From Apis mellifera (lineage: Eukaryota > Arthropoda > Insecta > Hymenoptera > Apidae): 64,000 nucleotides of DNA. A model generated the notes under the pieces. The model was not told the origin of the DNA, made no database searches, and saw only the letters and a list, made by a program, of their open reading frames with translations. Of this stretch, positions 25,411-39,800 are shown one piece after another; the first letter of the stretch is position 1, and the number at the start of each line of letters is the position of its first letter. Made by a program: the position numbers and the translations under genes. The stretch covers positions 25,249,352-25,313,351 of the forward strand of contig NC_037638.1 in assembly GCF_003254395.2 (NCBI RefSeq), read 5' to 3'.

Positions 25411-28400
25411 TTATATTTTTGATATAATTTAAATATTGAGTTATTATTATATATTTATTTTTAATTTTTTGCAATAAAAATAATTATTTTTTTTTAAATA
25501 TTAAAAACTTGCTTATTTTCTTTATAATATTTTCATTTGTTAAATATGACATTTTACTGAATAAGCTATATACATGTAAGAAATTTCATTTCACTCTATT
25601 TCATTTAAATATAAGAATTAATCTTACATAATCTGTGAAATATGTGTTTATTTACACAAATCTATATATTTTATATATATAAAAAGAAAAAATTTAAATT
25701 TAATAAAATAAGATGTTATATATATGATATATTAGGTTATTAATTTTAATATAATTTATAACTAAATATATTATAGTTAAAAATATTATTTGAAAATTTA
25801 TTGAAAAAAGAAAAAAACATTATATTATGATACTAATTTAATCTTTTTTATTCACTTATTCATATAGATGAATGTAGAAGATGAAGATAGTCAGGATTTA
25901 AATAATCCTATGGTCAATGATTTAGTGTCAAAAATTCTTGATGATGATTCAATAGTTGGTGACAACGCTCACAATAATAGTTATAATGGCAATATTCAAT
26001 ATTATTCAGATACTCAATCCTGTATTATGGAAAATAAAATGGAAAGTAATACTGATCCTAATTTTACTATGGATCGTTTCAATATGCATTCGACATTTAA
26101 TAAATTACAAAATAATATTTCTAATAATGCTAAACTTGAATGTAATTATAACACTCTCTGTGGAGAGCTCAAAACATTGAGTCTCAATACATGTGTAGGG
26201 CAAGTATCAGATCAAGGAAATTTATATAACAATGGGATTGGTGCATATTCAAATATGTATCCATCCGATTCACAATCTTACGTACTACGTCCAAGTAATG
26301 AAAATTGTTGTATTAGTGGAAATACTATGCCTATATGCAATGATTTATTAACAACTACAAATGAGACAAATGTAGGTAAGCAGTCTGCTAACTGGACAGA
26401 AAATTTATCGACATCAGGATGTACATCAGACTTATTTGGAAATTATCAACGAATACAAAATTGTACAAATCCAGATCTTAACTTTAATATGGCTCTAACA
26501 TTGGCTTTAGATTCTCCTGATCCAATAACTCTAAATGAATTAGAGTATCATAATAATATTGGACAAAATGGAACTAATACATATAATAATCCAACACCTT
26601 CTATGCATGAATTATACAGCATGACTGCCAATAATCAAACTTATAGACCAAGTTCAGCAATGACTGATTTGAGTATCGATTCTGGCTTTCTTTCAAATTC
26701 TCCATTACAACATTTTTCTCCAGCTGATACAAATTTGCATAATTGTTTTGGAAATAATATACAGCGGAGTAATGCTAATGATTATAAAGATTTACATGAT
26801 TCAAATAGATTAAGCATGACAAATATCTCCATACCAAATGAACAACTTCAATTTTTGCACCAACAAGCTCGTAGCTACAAATTAAATCAAGCTGTGGACC
26901 AAGAATACAAACAATTAATTGACTATTATCCAGGTGTAAGCGATTTCACCACATCATCAATCAATAGTTTAGACACAAATGAAAATTGTCTTACAAATAA
27001 TGATTATAAAATTGATAATAATTTACTGAAAATTATCAGTCCGAAATCAAAGACTATTGAAACTAAGACATATTCACCAATTGGATTTCCAAAAAATCTA
27101 AGTTCGCGTAATACTCACCAGTCAATTGCAAAATATGGATATCATAATTATCAACATTACACTGCCAATAACGGCGAGACTTTAAAAATGTTACCACAAA
27201 GTTCCACATCTTATCAGGATTTGAAGCAGCCTAATAATACTAATACATATAAAGTGGAAGGATTTGATCTTACCAAAGAAATAGCTTTTCCTTCTGTAAG
27301 TCATTTGACGAATCAAATAGCAGGGTCTTCAATGAACAAGGATACTTTTAATTATCTTATGAAACAACGACATCATATGCCAAGAATACAAAATAGTCCT
27401 GGTATTCCATCTGCTGATGTCCTTTTTAATTCAGGAATAGTACCAAATCCGGGTACAGTAAGATCTGGAGTATTCCCACCAGTAATGCCAGTTCCTGTAC
27501 CACTTCCAGTTCCACGACTATTTTCCGTATTATATGGTGGAGGTTTGAGCCTTAGAAATGGAAGTGGAACTTCTAGACGTACAGCACCTTCAAGTATATT
27601 ACACTTTAGACTGGAGCAAACTTATGAACAGTTTAAACAATTAGAAAAAGAACGAAAAAAATGCGAAGCGGGATTAGCTGCTCATTTTCCTGGTAAAAGA
27701 GTGACGAGTGCAAACAATATACCTATTCCTCGCCTTCAAGGAAATCCATCACGCGTTGATCGTTTAGTCATTGATTATTTGAGAGAGCATGCACGCGTTA
27801 TAACTCTGATTGCAAAGGTAATATATTATTATAAATTTTTTTGTTTTCTCATTGATAGAAAAGCATAATTGCATTAAATAACAAAGGAATATTTTTTATT
27901 TAAAAAGATGGAACGTTTACGAGGGACCACGATGAATCAACGTGTACATAAAGCTATGGAATATTGGTTGGAAGCAATAAAGTTCGTCCAAGAATGTCGT
28001 AAACGTGAAGTTGCAAATGCTACTAAACGCCAAAAAGAAAATCCACCATGCATTCTTGTATACAATGATAATGGTACGTTCATAGCTTATTCAATTTTAA
28101 TTTTATTCAAGATATATATTTTTTAATTTATTTAATATTAATTAGGAAAAGTTATGTTATTATTTTTTTTTATTTTTTTAAGTATTATTTTTAAAATAAT
28201 AAAAAAAAATTACTTAAAACACTTTTAAATATTTTTATTTATAGATATATTAACATTGGCAGCCAGTGTATATGAATTGACGAAGGCATCTCGATACGCA
28301 AGAACTGGTATGTATAACGCATTACAAGCTACATTATTGTATGACTTGGAAATAGAAAAGAAAGTCGTTGAAACTTCTAAAGATCCAGTTCTTGTGATGA

Positions 28401-28456
28401 AACGTAATGAAAGTCAGGTAACACATGATGCTGGTGATTATTCAAACAGTACCTAG
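24448..28456 (+). CDS. MEIOC: MEIOC-type meiosis regulator (C-terminal coiled-coil domain family)
   Basis: Five exons: 24448-24513, 25094-25216, 25868-27817, 27908-28073 and 28245-28456, in frame, giving 838 residues. The first ~620 residues are Asn/Ser/Thr-rich, with no fold I recognise. The last ~220 match the MEIOC C-terminal domain: RLEQTYEQFKQLEKERKKCE, FPGKRVTSANNIPIPRLQGN, PSRVDRLVIDYLREHARVIT, LIAKMERLRG, then LAASVYELTKASRYARTGMY. Mammalian MEIOC binds the RNA helicase YTHDC2 to drive meiotic prophase; the fly counterpart system is Bam-Bgcn. A germline role here is inference. The N-terminal exon starts MALSEVHNLAAIIG at 24448. A possible donor (cag|gtaaca at 28416) near the end means the last 13 residues could be replaced in another isoform. 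A noncoding tract of unusual length follows the stop. Confidence 0.88.
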
Positions 28457-29335
28457 CAAGATTTTGAAAACCGCTTTTCCATTTTGTGTGAAAAAACATA
28501 GATCGAGTCCAGCAGCTTTTTACTTACGTATTCCGCGTTACGTTAATGAAAAGCTTTTGCTGGCGTTTATCATAATTTTATCGCTGAGAAAAAACAATGC
28601 CGCCCACTAATTGCGAAATTTTCAAAGCATCATATGGAGAAGTACACATACTCCCGCCGAAATAGGAAAATCATATGCGTATCTACTTTTTACAAGTTAA
28701 TAGTAACTCCATAGTTTTCTACTGTACATATTTTTATCCCTACTATATAGTACAGTCTTGGGAGTGTCAGTTCTTGGAATCCAATACTTGTGATTCAATT
28801 GTCTATCACACTTTTCAAGTGATTTTGCTTGTTCTTCGCTAACAGACTAACGAAAAGGAAACTTACGAACGTCAACATTTTTTATCTTTGGATGTGTTGT
28901 GTTACATATTTCACAATGCCAAAGATAATTATCTCAAATTTATCGAGGATCCGATACTCGTAGAAAGAAAGAAACGAAGAACAAGATTGCTCAGACGTAC
29001 TAGAAGAAAACAAAAAATGAAAAAAAGAAAAAGAGAAAAAAGAACGTTCGCAAGAATCTCTGACTATTACTCGTTTGCGTATGTGTCATAGGCTAGATAA
29101 TATAGGCTAAATTTTACCAATATATTTGTTCAGAGTGCTAGGCAGTAATTTCTTAGACTAGTTCAATGTGGCCTTCCTTAAATGTGTGACCCAAGATGTA
29201 TGTCAGGTAGTCAAAGTACATCTCGAAAACTTCGAATATTTCGAAAAACTCAAAACGCGATGCGGTAATTTAAATCGCAGATCGGGTGAGCTTTTTCAAT
29301 CTGTGAAAATATGTGTAGCCTTTGATCTGACTCGA

Positions 29336-29350
29336 TATATAGATATACAT

Positions 29351-29381
<31 letters not shown>

Positions 29382-29430
29382 CATATATATATAAATATAT
29401 ATATACATATATATATATATGCGTGTGTGT
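29336..29430. repeat. TA/ATAC microsatellite
   Basis: A compound run of TA with interspersed ca and aa steps, ending in a short GT run. It produces spurious open frames of Ile/Tyr repeats on both strands. Confidence 0.9.
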
Positions 29431-31260
29431 GTGATAACGCAAATAATGTCCACTAAATATACTACACATAAATCTTTGTTAAAAGAGAGGACTTTTCTAA
29501 AGCATACTTGTTACACGCATACACAAAATCATGCTCTGGCGTAACATTTACGCACAGTACATAGTCGCATTACATTTAATTGCAAGATATAAAATATAAA
29601 ATATTCGTGTATATAATTACACATAATATGTGAAACATTATATATATATATACGTACATATACGTATACATGTCTATGTGTGTGCGTGTACGTATGTACA
29701 CATAGATTTATGTGCAAGTACGTACAATATGTATAAGATATATAGAGAATTTTTAACGTGCATACGCAAAAACATACATAAAACTATTCCTACATACCTA
29801 CATTATTACGTACTATACGTTCTAGACAAATTGATTAGCTCTATAACAGCCGATTCGCAAAGTTCAACATTTTCTCTACTCAATACTTTATTAAATAAGC
29901 ATCTTTCACACCTGATATAATTATTCCTAGGCTCAATATATTTTAACGTTCCAATCTGCGTATGTACGAATGTTCGTACGAATCCGTGTTTTATTATAAT
30001 TTAAAAAAATCGCGATATAATCGCGTGCAAGTTCGAGTTCCACGGAAGCATCAAATCGTCGTTTCGTTCTACGTTCTTGACGAGACTTCAACGGTGATGA
30101 TTATTTCCGTATTCCTATGAGAAATTACAAAACATATATTCGCACAACGATGAACAAAAGATACTTCGTGTTTAGAGAGAGAATTAAGAAAAAGGAAGGG
30201 AAAAAAAAAGAGAAATGTAAATTTATACAGTGTCCAACGCGTAGACGCATGGATGAGGACGCGCATGGAGACGAACAAAACTTTGATGCAACATTTTTGC
30301 TGTCTCGAGGTCTAACTTTCATAAATATTTAAATATTATTTTGAATCGGTCGGCCTGTATTATCATTAAAAAATGCTCGTAAAAAATCGGTTGATGTCGG
30401 TTGACAAATGGTGAAATATTAAATATAATCATCTCTGTATATATATCCGTCAATTTCCGTCTGAACTGTATGATCTACGTAGTGATTCCCAATGATAAAA
30501 CGAGGAAGAATGGTGTTTCGGTTTAATTCCTCGGTATTTCTATATCGATCTTAGATGAGAGATATTATTAGCGAAGTATTTAATTTAGTAATAGTGATAC
30601 TTGTTACGAATAGAATTTTCTGGCTGTCTTTGTTGCCGATCACCATTAACGAACGAATATTTTAATTTTTTTTGACAACGGATAAGTTTGTTTTTATACA
30701 TTGATATGTTTTGCAAAATTGTTAAAACTTTTACAAAAAAATTTTATATCGGTTACTCAAAATGATCAATCGATCATTTCATCGAATAAAATCCGTTTAT
30801 TTTTATACATTAAAAGACCGTATATTAAAAGTTTAAATTTTAGTAAAAGGATTGTTAATTCAAAAAAAAAATATCTAATAACTTTGAATCGAATATTCTA
30901 ATCGTAATAATCGAAAAGATATAGAAGTTTGTTAAACATTTTTAGCAGACAAAATTGTTAATTGAGAAGAATATCTTGTTGATTTTGTCTTCGAACTCGA
31001 AATATCTAGACGAAATTGCTCGGCCGCAAAGACAACCCATTCTCGAAGAATGGTCCGGTACTCCGATCTTGTAAAAGACGCAAGATACACATACAGACTG
31101 CTTTTACATAGCGCTTACATAATCATTGGGGACCATCTCGAGCATTGTCTCCGCGTATATATCAGCATATCTTAGAAACTCATTTTTCATTAACACGAAG
31201 GAACATGCATTTGCATTTCTTCACAATTTCTTCTTCGTTATTTTTCTTTCTTTCTTTCTC

Positions 31261-31263
<3 letters not shown>

Positions 31264-31290
<27 letters not shown>
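31264..31290. repeat. Poly(T) tract
   Basis: A homopolymer of about 27 T, one of many in the noncoding tract, preceded by tttctttctttctc. Confidence 0.9.
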
Positions 31291-31292
<2 letters not shown>

Positions 31293-34216
31293 TCTAATCT
31301 CAGAGGTGTGCGGTTGTATAAATTTAACTCCTTTCCTCTTACGTTAATATCTTTTCGTTTGCGTTCCTCTTTGTCCCCTGTCTTTTCTTCCCTTCTCAAA
31401 ATACGACGAGGGCAAAGTTGAATTAGAAGAATCGGAAGAGAAACGCGTGTGGTGTTCATTATGATGTTTAATCCTGTTCCTTTTTTTTTTTTTCTCTTTC
31501 CATTTCAAAAATATCAAACGAGATAAATGATTAATAAACATGCGTCCGGAAACGACGAAAGTATAGGCTTAATGAAAACTTTAATGAAAAAAGAGAAAAA
31601 AAAAATACAAAAAATATGTGTCTGTTAGGATAGAATAGAATTATCGAATTATCGCTCGTTAAGAAGAATTCTCACGAGGGATGAAAGGGAGATTAATCGT
31701 CGCTTGTGCGTAAAAAAATTTAGAAAATAGAGAAACACGAGTATTCGAGGCGCGCGTGATATTTCAGGCTGAAGAAGAAAGCAAAGCAATGCTTTACACA
31801 ATTTCCTTCCGCATTTGTCAACGTGTTTATATTATAACTGTGATATATGTAATGCCAATTTGTACATAACTTAAAAAGCTGAAAAACTTACTTACTTGTC
31901 GCGGCAACGATACGGTGAACGCGGTCTACACATTAATTTTTCTTTTTCTTTTTTTTTTTCTTTTCTTTTCTTGTTCATACGTCAATATTTCGTTTCTCTT
32001 CTCTCATTTCCGCTTCAATCAATCGCTTTTTACCGCTCCTTTCGTCCTTATAACTTGGAATGTGATACCGATAGATAAAACATAACGTTCGATTCTTCGT
32101 TTCGATTAAAAAAAAAAAAACATTCTCTTGGGAAAAAATTCAGAAAGTATCGACGTGTATTTATATCCCGCGATATAAACGAATCGAATTTCTTAATAAG
32201 CGTTTCACTTAACGGATAGTACTTAGCACGAACGAATATTGTCAGTATCATGCATCTGAAATATCTACGCCATTTACACTCATTCGATATTTTTAAAGTA
32301 GCTTCTTTGTAGTTTTGGTGGGAAAAAGAAAAAGAATAATTTTTTATCGCCCCTTTCGATCTCAAAACAACGTGTAACAATTTTTATTTCGAATGCAATT
32401 CATCCTTGCTCTGCATTTTATTGACATTTCTTAATTTTTTTTTTTTTTAAATAAAATTTAAAAAAATAGATTTTTTGACCAAGCTTCTCAACATCAGATA
32501 TCATAATTGTTCGAAATAAAAAAACTTAGGAATCTCGATAATCGATATATCGATTAGAAATTGATGGAAGAGTATAAAATTTTTAAACCGGTGAAATCGT
32601 GGAAAATTTGTTTTACGGATTTTCCAAATCTTGGGAAAAGAAAATGAGGGAATAAAAGAGATTAGGTAGCAAAGAGTAACGTCACTTGCGTTTGTTTCCT
32701 GTTGCGTGCACAACCCCCCCTTCCCCTCCACTCTTCTTCCTGTGTTCGAAAAAAAAAAAAATAAAAAAAAAAGAACACGAATAATGCTTTCTCGCGTGAA
32801 GTTATTATACATATGTGCATGTGGCACGTATTCAGTGATTACCTCGTATCATATTTATTGTACGCAGCATCGTTAAGAATAGGAACACTATCTGCACGGA
32901 TAAGTGTTTGACAATCCTATTTAAATTGCATGTGATATTATATATTACCGAATATAGCTAAATATATATATATATATCTAAGCGGATATACGCATTTGTA
33001 CAAATTGTTTCACTGATAGAGCGTATTAACAATGTTTAATCTTTGCTCTTATTAAGACTTTTAGAGCGTGAAAAATATTGTATTTACTCGTGTTGCGAAC
33101 ATAATAAGATAAAGTTTTTTAATTTTGATTTCAATTATTTCTTATTGAAATAATTTCTTTCTTTCACTGCGTGGTATAAAAGAAGGAAAAAAAAAGAAAA
33201 AAAAAAAAATTAACGTTTATCGATCGAAATTATCTTCGATTTCAATAATTGTTTTATGTATTTAAATCTTTTCTTAAACATTGGTTCTTATTTAAAAAAA
33301 AAAAAAAAGAAAAAAAAATAATTAATCTTTCTTAACTAGTAAATGAAAAATCGCATGGAAAATCATCTCTTCTTATCATTAGTTACATATTATTCATAGT
33401 AACGTTTGACGACATATTGACGACGTTTCCCCTTTGCAGCCTACTCTTGCCACTCTTCTTCCAAGTGTGTAACTCGCGTATTTTTTTTTCTTCTCTCTTA
33501 CGGCTGAATAAAAACTATGTTGTTATATTTCTTAGTATATCACGTCTATATCTTTTTTTTTTTTTACGATTAATATTAATTAATCGATGAATTTTAAAAT
33601 TAAAGTTACGTTTTAAGTGACAGAACGATCAGTGAAATATTCTGTACATGCGTATTCGCGCGTCTACACATGCTCGTGTGTGAAAACGTATACATGAATA
33701 CACAACTAATCCTTTGAGTTATCCGCGACGAAGCTACGTAAGAGAAAAAAAATCTAATAAGCGTCCATTACACAGATGTAATAATATATAAAAAAAAAAA
33801 AGCAAAGTAATAACGAAAGGAAAATACACACAAAAAAAAAATAAAAACCGACCAATGTTCTAACTCACGAAAACTCTCAAGAGACGTCTCGTCATAGCGT
33901 GTAATTGTAAGGCTCAATGATTTCTTTGCCGATCGATCCGTCGGCCGTTGATACGCGGAAAAAAAAACACTTTTCGCTTACGTTAGATAACATTTGCGAA
34001 AATTCCGAACTGGCAACTATGGATCAATATACAGGGTCCGAATAATTTTCAACCGTACGAACTGATACGCAATACGAAACTGGACAGTGTTTAATTTCGT
34101 TTATTACATTTTTTTTACTTGGCGAAAGTTAGAATTCCTTCAATATCCTGTTTACGTACGATTGATCGATTTTTGTAGATTTTCTGCTCTTTTTTTTTTT
34201 TTTTTTTTTCAATTTA

Positions 34217-34242
34217 ATTGTACGTACAATAAATTGTACGTA
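34217..34242. repeat. Palindromic ATTGTACGTA cluster
   Basis: A 14-bp perfect palindrome (34217-34230) is followed after two bases by another half site (34233-34242), so the 10-mer attgtacgta and its complement form an inverted repeat. Confidence 0.8.
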
Positions 34243-36248
34243 TTATTTATCTTCGATCGTTTAAATTTATCATAGAGATACTTTAAAATTTCTTTTGTAT
34301 TTTTCTACTTCTATAAAAATACGAAATTTTTAGATATAAAATATAATTATTTTTTTATGGAAAATTCAAGGAATTGGTTTCCTTCTTTTTTTCATGCCTA
34401 CATTAATTTCGAATGATGAAACTTTAACATTAAAAATAACATTCGAGAAATCACAGCCATTTTTTCTTCAAACTTTTCTTCAAATTTTTCACTGCCAAAG
34501 TTGCTTTAATTTTTTTCTGTGATCATTGTTTTCTATCCGAAAAGAAAAATACTCGTGAAGCTCTGAATCAAGGACTGTTTGGCGTTAGATTTTATTATTT
34601 CATAATTTTGTGCGATTATAATAATAATTATAATTTATTTTTAAAAGATAGATAAGATATTTTTAAAAAGGAAAAATGCACTTTTTCGATATCCAAAAAG
34701 TTATTTTAATTTTTTTTTAATAAAAATCTAAGATTAAAAATAAATTGCAATCTCGTGCCTTTTTCTCGGTTCAGAATTAGTCTTTCTTTCGTGAATTTGT
34801 AAATAGATTCCTGTTATCAGATACGAATTATATTAACCTCGAAAAACGGCATTGTTTCACCTTAGATTGCCTATCGTTTTCTTAAATCTGACACGTGTTG
34901 TATCGTGACCATGGCACAAAATGTTGTATATCAAAAAGACTTAATAACTATTGTACGTGTCAGAGCAACGTTTCATGCTAATGAAAACAAATTTTCCGCT
35001 TATCAAATTAACGTTTTACCTGTTTTCGATTTTATATTTCTTATATAAATAACAAACTGTTTGCTGAATTGACATTTACCATATGCATTTTTCGTGCCCA
35101 TTTCTTTGCCATTATTTGTATTTGTAAAATAACACTCAAGTGTTCAAATATCTATTAGATGATTTTATAAGAATTTCTAGCTTTCTATTTAAAAAAAAAT
35201 AAATAAATAAATAAATATATTATATTTACAAATAAGTATTATAAACGATATTAAATACTGTCTTAAATTGATATCTCTATTTTTTCTTTTCTTTTTTTTT
35301 TTTTTTCTTTCTTTCTCCTTTTTCAAGCGTGTAGATCTTAATTCCACAGAGTCAATAGTCAGTCGGTCCAGATCATTCCAATCGACAAGTGTCAACGATT
35401 TACTTTCCACTTGTTAGTTGTCCGTTTTTCGTTCTCGATTCGCTCGATCATTCGACATTGCACGAATTGCCACGTTAACTCACGCGTTTATTACATGGAT
35501 ACATTCAAAGTACGTATTTAGTTATTTTCACGTGAAATTGAATTGAAGTTTGGTAACTCGATTGAAAAAAAAAAAAAGAAAAAAAGAAAAAAATACAATA
35601 GCCAGGATATCGAATAGAAAAGATGGATATACGCAATAGTCAATAAAGGTGTTTTACAGTTTAATCTTCCGATCAATTAGCACCGTCGATTAAATAATTA
35701 ATAGATTGACCAATAGAACAATTTCGCCATAGAGAGGTGATTAAATGTGGCGCTAACTAACCAAGCGTTGTACGTTCAAAATTACCTACTCGGAGAAACC
35801 GATAGATCCCCGCAAAGGTTTCTTGTAAAAGACGAACACCCGTATGCCTAAGATACACGTATTACGCGCAACGTTAAATATTTAAATGGGAAATTTGTCC
35901 AATCGAAATGCAATATTTTTCTCGGAAAAACGATCGTGATTGATCGTTTTGTACACACAGGAACAGTATGATAGTATTGTATGATAGTTTAACAATTTTT
36001 ATCGCGTACGCCCTTCGAACGCCAGTACAGCTTCAAAGGAATTTTTTAAAAAAAAGATGATGGTGCGAAGACTTGTTGTTTTGGGACAAGACTACCACGG
36101 CCACAATTTTATTTCTCTCGTGTAATAATCGACCGTGTAATACGCTTTAATGATCGTGCACAATTTAACTTAATTGTAGTGTGAATTCTCTTTCTCTATA
36201 TCGACTCTAATATCGCATATCAGATGCGGAATTCATTTTATGTTTCAA

Positions 36249-36253
<5 letters not shown>

Positions 36254-36283
<30 letters not shown>
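36254..36283. repeat. TA dinucleotide microsatellite
   Basis: About 15 TA units within the noncoding tract. Confidence 0.9.
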
Positions 36284-36287
<4 letters not shown>

Positions 36288-36650
36288 ATTTTTGCATAGA
36301 CATGATCTCGTTCATTTGTTGATATTTTTTTCAATATTTCAATGAATTATTAAAATAAATTGAAAAGCTATTTGAAATTTCAAAATTTACCTTCTCTTTA
36401 TTATCTCGATATCAATTATTAGAGAATTTGAAATGTTTAATTTTTTATTTTTACGATTTTTGAAACAAAGGTAAATATAATAAAGATATGCAATAAATAT
36501 GTTGAAAGAAAAAAGTATCGATATAGAGAAGGAAAAAAAAAAGTTATAAGTAGATAATATAGTATTCGAGAACGTAATATTAGTGTTAAAATGGCTAGCT
36601 CTATCGAAGTTTCTGTATTAATACCGGTATAACTTTCTTTGATATTTGAT

Positions 36651-36683
36651 AAAAAAAAAAAAAAAAAAAAAAAAACAAAAAAA
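36651..36683. repeat. Poly(A) tract
   Basis: About 24 A, a C, then more A. It looks like slippage-type simple sequence; no retroposon body was recognised upstream of it. Confidence 0.85.
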
Positions 36684-36772
36684 AGAGAGAATGTTATAAC
36701 AAGATATAGAAGATTATAGATATTAGGATAAACTAAGAGTTAGGTAATTCATTCGCTTTCTTCTAAAAGCTT

Positions 36773-36847
36773 TTCGAAAACTCGACTTTTCGAAGTATCG
36801 AAACTTTCGAACACTTTTCGAAAACTTTTGAATTGAATGGATTCGAA
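36773..36847. repeat. Cluster of five TTCGAA palindromes
   Basis: TTCGAA occurs at 36773, 36789, 36806, 36817 and 36842, within 75 bases. Several sit in the larger context cttttcgaaaact. Confidence 0.8.
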
Positions 36848-39800
36848 GATCTTGAGACGCTGGAATGTCTTAAAAAAATCTTAAGAAAACGTTATTACGA
36901 TACCAGCACATAAAAAAATATTATTTTCTATATGAGAGGATTAAATTGACGATCACTTGAAGATCTTTATGATCTATTAAAAAAAAAAATCCAAGTTTAA
37001 AAATTAAGAAAAAAAATTTGTTTAAGAGTGAAAACTTTGAGTAAAAATGTTTTCGATTATGATATACGCATGGTGTATTACATTCATCGAGATATATATA
37101 TTTGTGTCATCTTAAAATTAATTAAATCGTTTTTTCTTTCGATCGATCATTCTCTTCTTAAGATCGAGGATCGCTGCGTAACGATATAATGTTCAATACT
37201 CGACGACGTTCCATTCGACGATTTTTTTAAAAGATCGTTGAATCTAATTAATTAATTTTACGTGAAAATAGAAGATTCTAGCGGTCTAGTTGCGTGTTCG
37301 CGTAAAATTTATCGAAAGTCTGTTCTAAAATATGCATTATTCACGCACGCGTTTTCGTTCCTTCGTGTTTTCTCAATACCATTGCTTGGGGGACTGAGAG
37401 GACAAATTCGTTCCTTTCTTCGCAATTTTTATTTAGTCTTAGTATTACATTTAGTTAAATATAGTGGCCTATGCGTTATTAACGGGTTGTTTCGGAATTA
37501 TTGGTACAAGTTTGATTTGTTGATAAAAATACATAATAAAAATATAAAGATATAGAGAGAAATCGCGATGGAAAGTGAATAAGAAATATTTATTTTCTAT
37601 TTATATTATCTATTTACGTATATCTATTTCCATCTATTTTACCATCTCCATTGAAATGGAATACGTTTCAAAATTATTCAAATTTCAACGAAAAATCGTT
37701 CGATCGATTTCTTTCTAATTAAATTTTACTTTTTCTACGATAAAATAAATTTTTAGCATATCAACTGAACGCTTATTCACTTAAGAAAATATCTATGAAT
37801 CAAATCTGTACTTATAATTCGCAATCCGAATTCGAGTGTTCGTGCTTTTGCCACTCTCTTCCTATCTTCAGTCAATAATTTAGTAAATAATAACATTAAG
37901 CCGTTATTTAGCGAATCGTAAACGTTTCTATTAAATGATTATACGATCGATTCCATTCGAAACTTGCACCCGATCGTATCAGACTCTTGAGGAGACCCGA
38001 AATACACGTTGTCGCACAAGACATTTATCGATTCCTACTAATAACTATTAAAGTATAGCTAATAATTGGATTGTACATAGAAAGCTTTGTCTTATGTGAG
38101 ATCTTACGACGAGGAAAAAAAAAAAAAAATGGAAAACTGCTCAATCCGCGACGATAGAAATATTTCAATGTTCATATTTCATTGTTCGTACCACTTCTTA
38201 AGATAACGATGTTATATCATTTTATCAAAAGACATCGATGAGCTCTTATTAATTCTTGGACGACGAGTCTATGGTCGCGGAATTGCTCGTGAAACATTAA
38301 CATCGAATATCAGTATCGATTCGCAAAACTAGACAGACTCGAGGGAGGACAATTATCGAGAAGCTATACGCTAAAATATTTCTGATACGAAAAGAAGCCA
38401 AGGATCGTAGGGAAGTTTGTAGTCAAAGAGATGCAGAGACATCTGTAATTCCTGATTAGAAACAAAGTGTAGTGAAAAGTTTAGTCACATCGGTGTTAAA
38501 TATAGGTTAGTTTGCAAAGAGTTTCGACAAAGGAAAGGAAAGAATAAGCGAGTGACGACGTCGCGAACGAAGTAATCGAAAGATGATTAGTAACAATTAG
38601 TAGATAAATACATATTACACGTACGTATACATATATGTAAACATTTACGTGAATTATTCGTAGTAAAACGTCGAAAGAAGACGATTAGACACGTTTAGAT
38701 AAATATTTGTATGCGTGTACAAGGGAAAGAAGATTTATGAAAATTCGAAATTGCCGGTGATGGGCACTCTAGAGAAATTTGATAGGAATACAAATTTTAG
38801 ATATTATTTAAAATATTCGATGTTAAACCTCTGGCGAGATTTATTATTTTGTCGCTGATACGACAATAGTTATTTACTCGTTGATACACCTCTCATCATT
38901 TTGAGACTTTATAGGTGACGCCGAGAAAACAATTGCCTAGTTCAAATTCTTAGCAAAATAATTTTCAGCTAATCCTAGATACGTATAGTGCAACATTATT
39001 CCAATGATACGTGTCGATGGAGGGCGACGCTTTTAATTGTAAATACTCCTAGTGATTTTTCGATTGACGCTCTTTCCAGCGAGAAAGTTTTAAAAGAAAA
39101 ATGAAATTACGCGGTATAATTATCCGCGTATTGCCAGTGATTTCTCTTGGTTTCGTTTTCGTCCTTTTTGATTTTCTTGCCTGTGAATTTTTTTTCTTCT
39201 CCCTTTTTATTTTGTTTATTTCTCTTTAGTGAATTTAGCTTAAGAATTCAATATTTGCATTAATGTCGTGAATTACACTCAATAGTATATTATTATACTG
39301 TTTTTGATCGGTTTGTAATTAATTCTTTTTTTTTTTTTTTTGCAACCATCAAATAAAATGCGTTAAATAAAATGAAATAATATTTGTTCTCGTTGAATTG
39401 AAGGAGAGTGAATAAAAGAGGAAGAGAGTTTCTCAATTTTTTTGAGATTGAAAACTTCCTGTTCCAATTCCTGTTCTTTTTTTTTTTTTTCCTATTAATA
39501 ATTTTAGCTAATTTATTAGATATAATTAATAGATAATTATATAGTCGAGATATTATTATTTATTTTTCTTCCGATCATTAGATGACAATTAGTTTAACGT
39601 TGTTTGTATACCATAACACGTGGTCACATATCGATGATTAACTGACAACTATCAGCGATATCTTGCCAGTAGGTTTACGATCAACATTATTCCGCTTGTT
39701 TCACGTTTAGAGAGAAAAATTTAAAACAAAAAAAAAGGAAAATTATTAAAAAATGCAATCGTTAAAAATCGTTCGTATCGTTAAGAAAGATATCACAATT

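Noticed and set aside
29336..29430. Possible CRISPR-like or satellite array
   Set aside because: Simple dinucleotide repeat with no spacers; eukaryotic microsatellite.
36651..36683. Poly(A) tail of a retroposed element
   Set aside because: No element body, target-site duplication or coding remnant seen upstream; many similar homopolymers lie in the tract.
37262..37555. 97-codon plus-strand frame
   Set aside because: Starts at a non-ATG codon, shows no motif, and sits in the noncoding tract without conserved neighbours.
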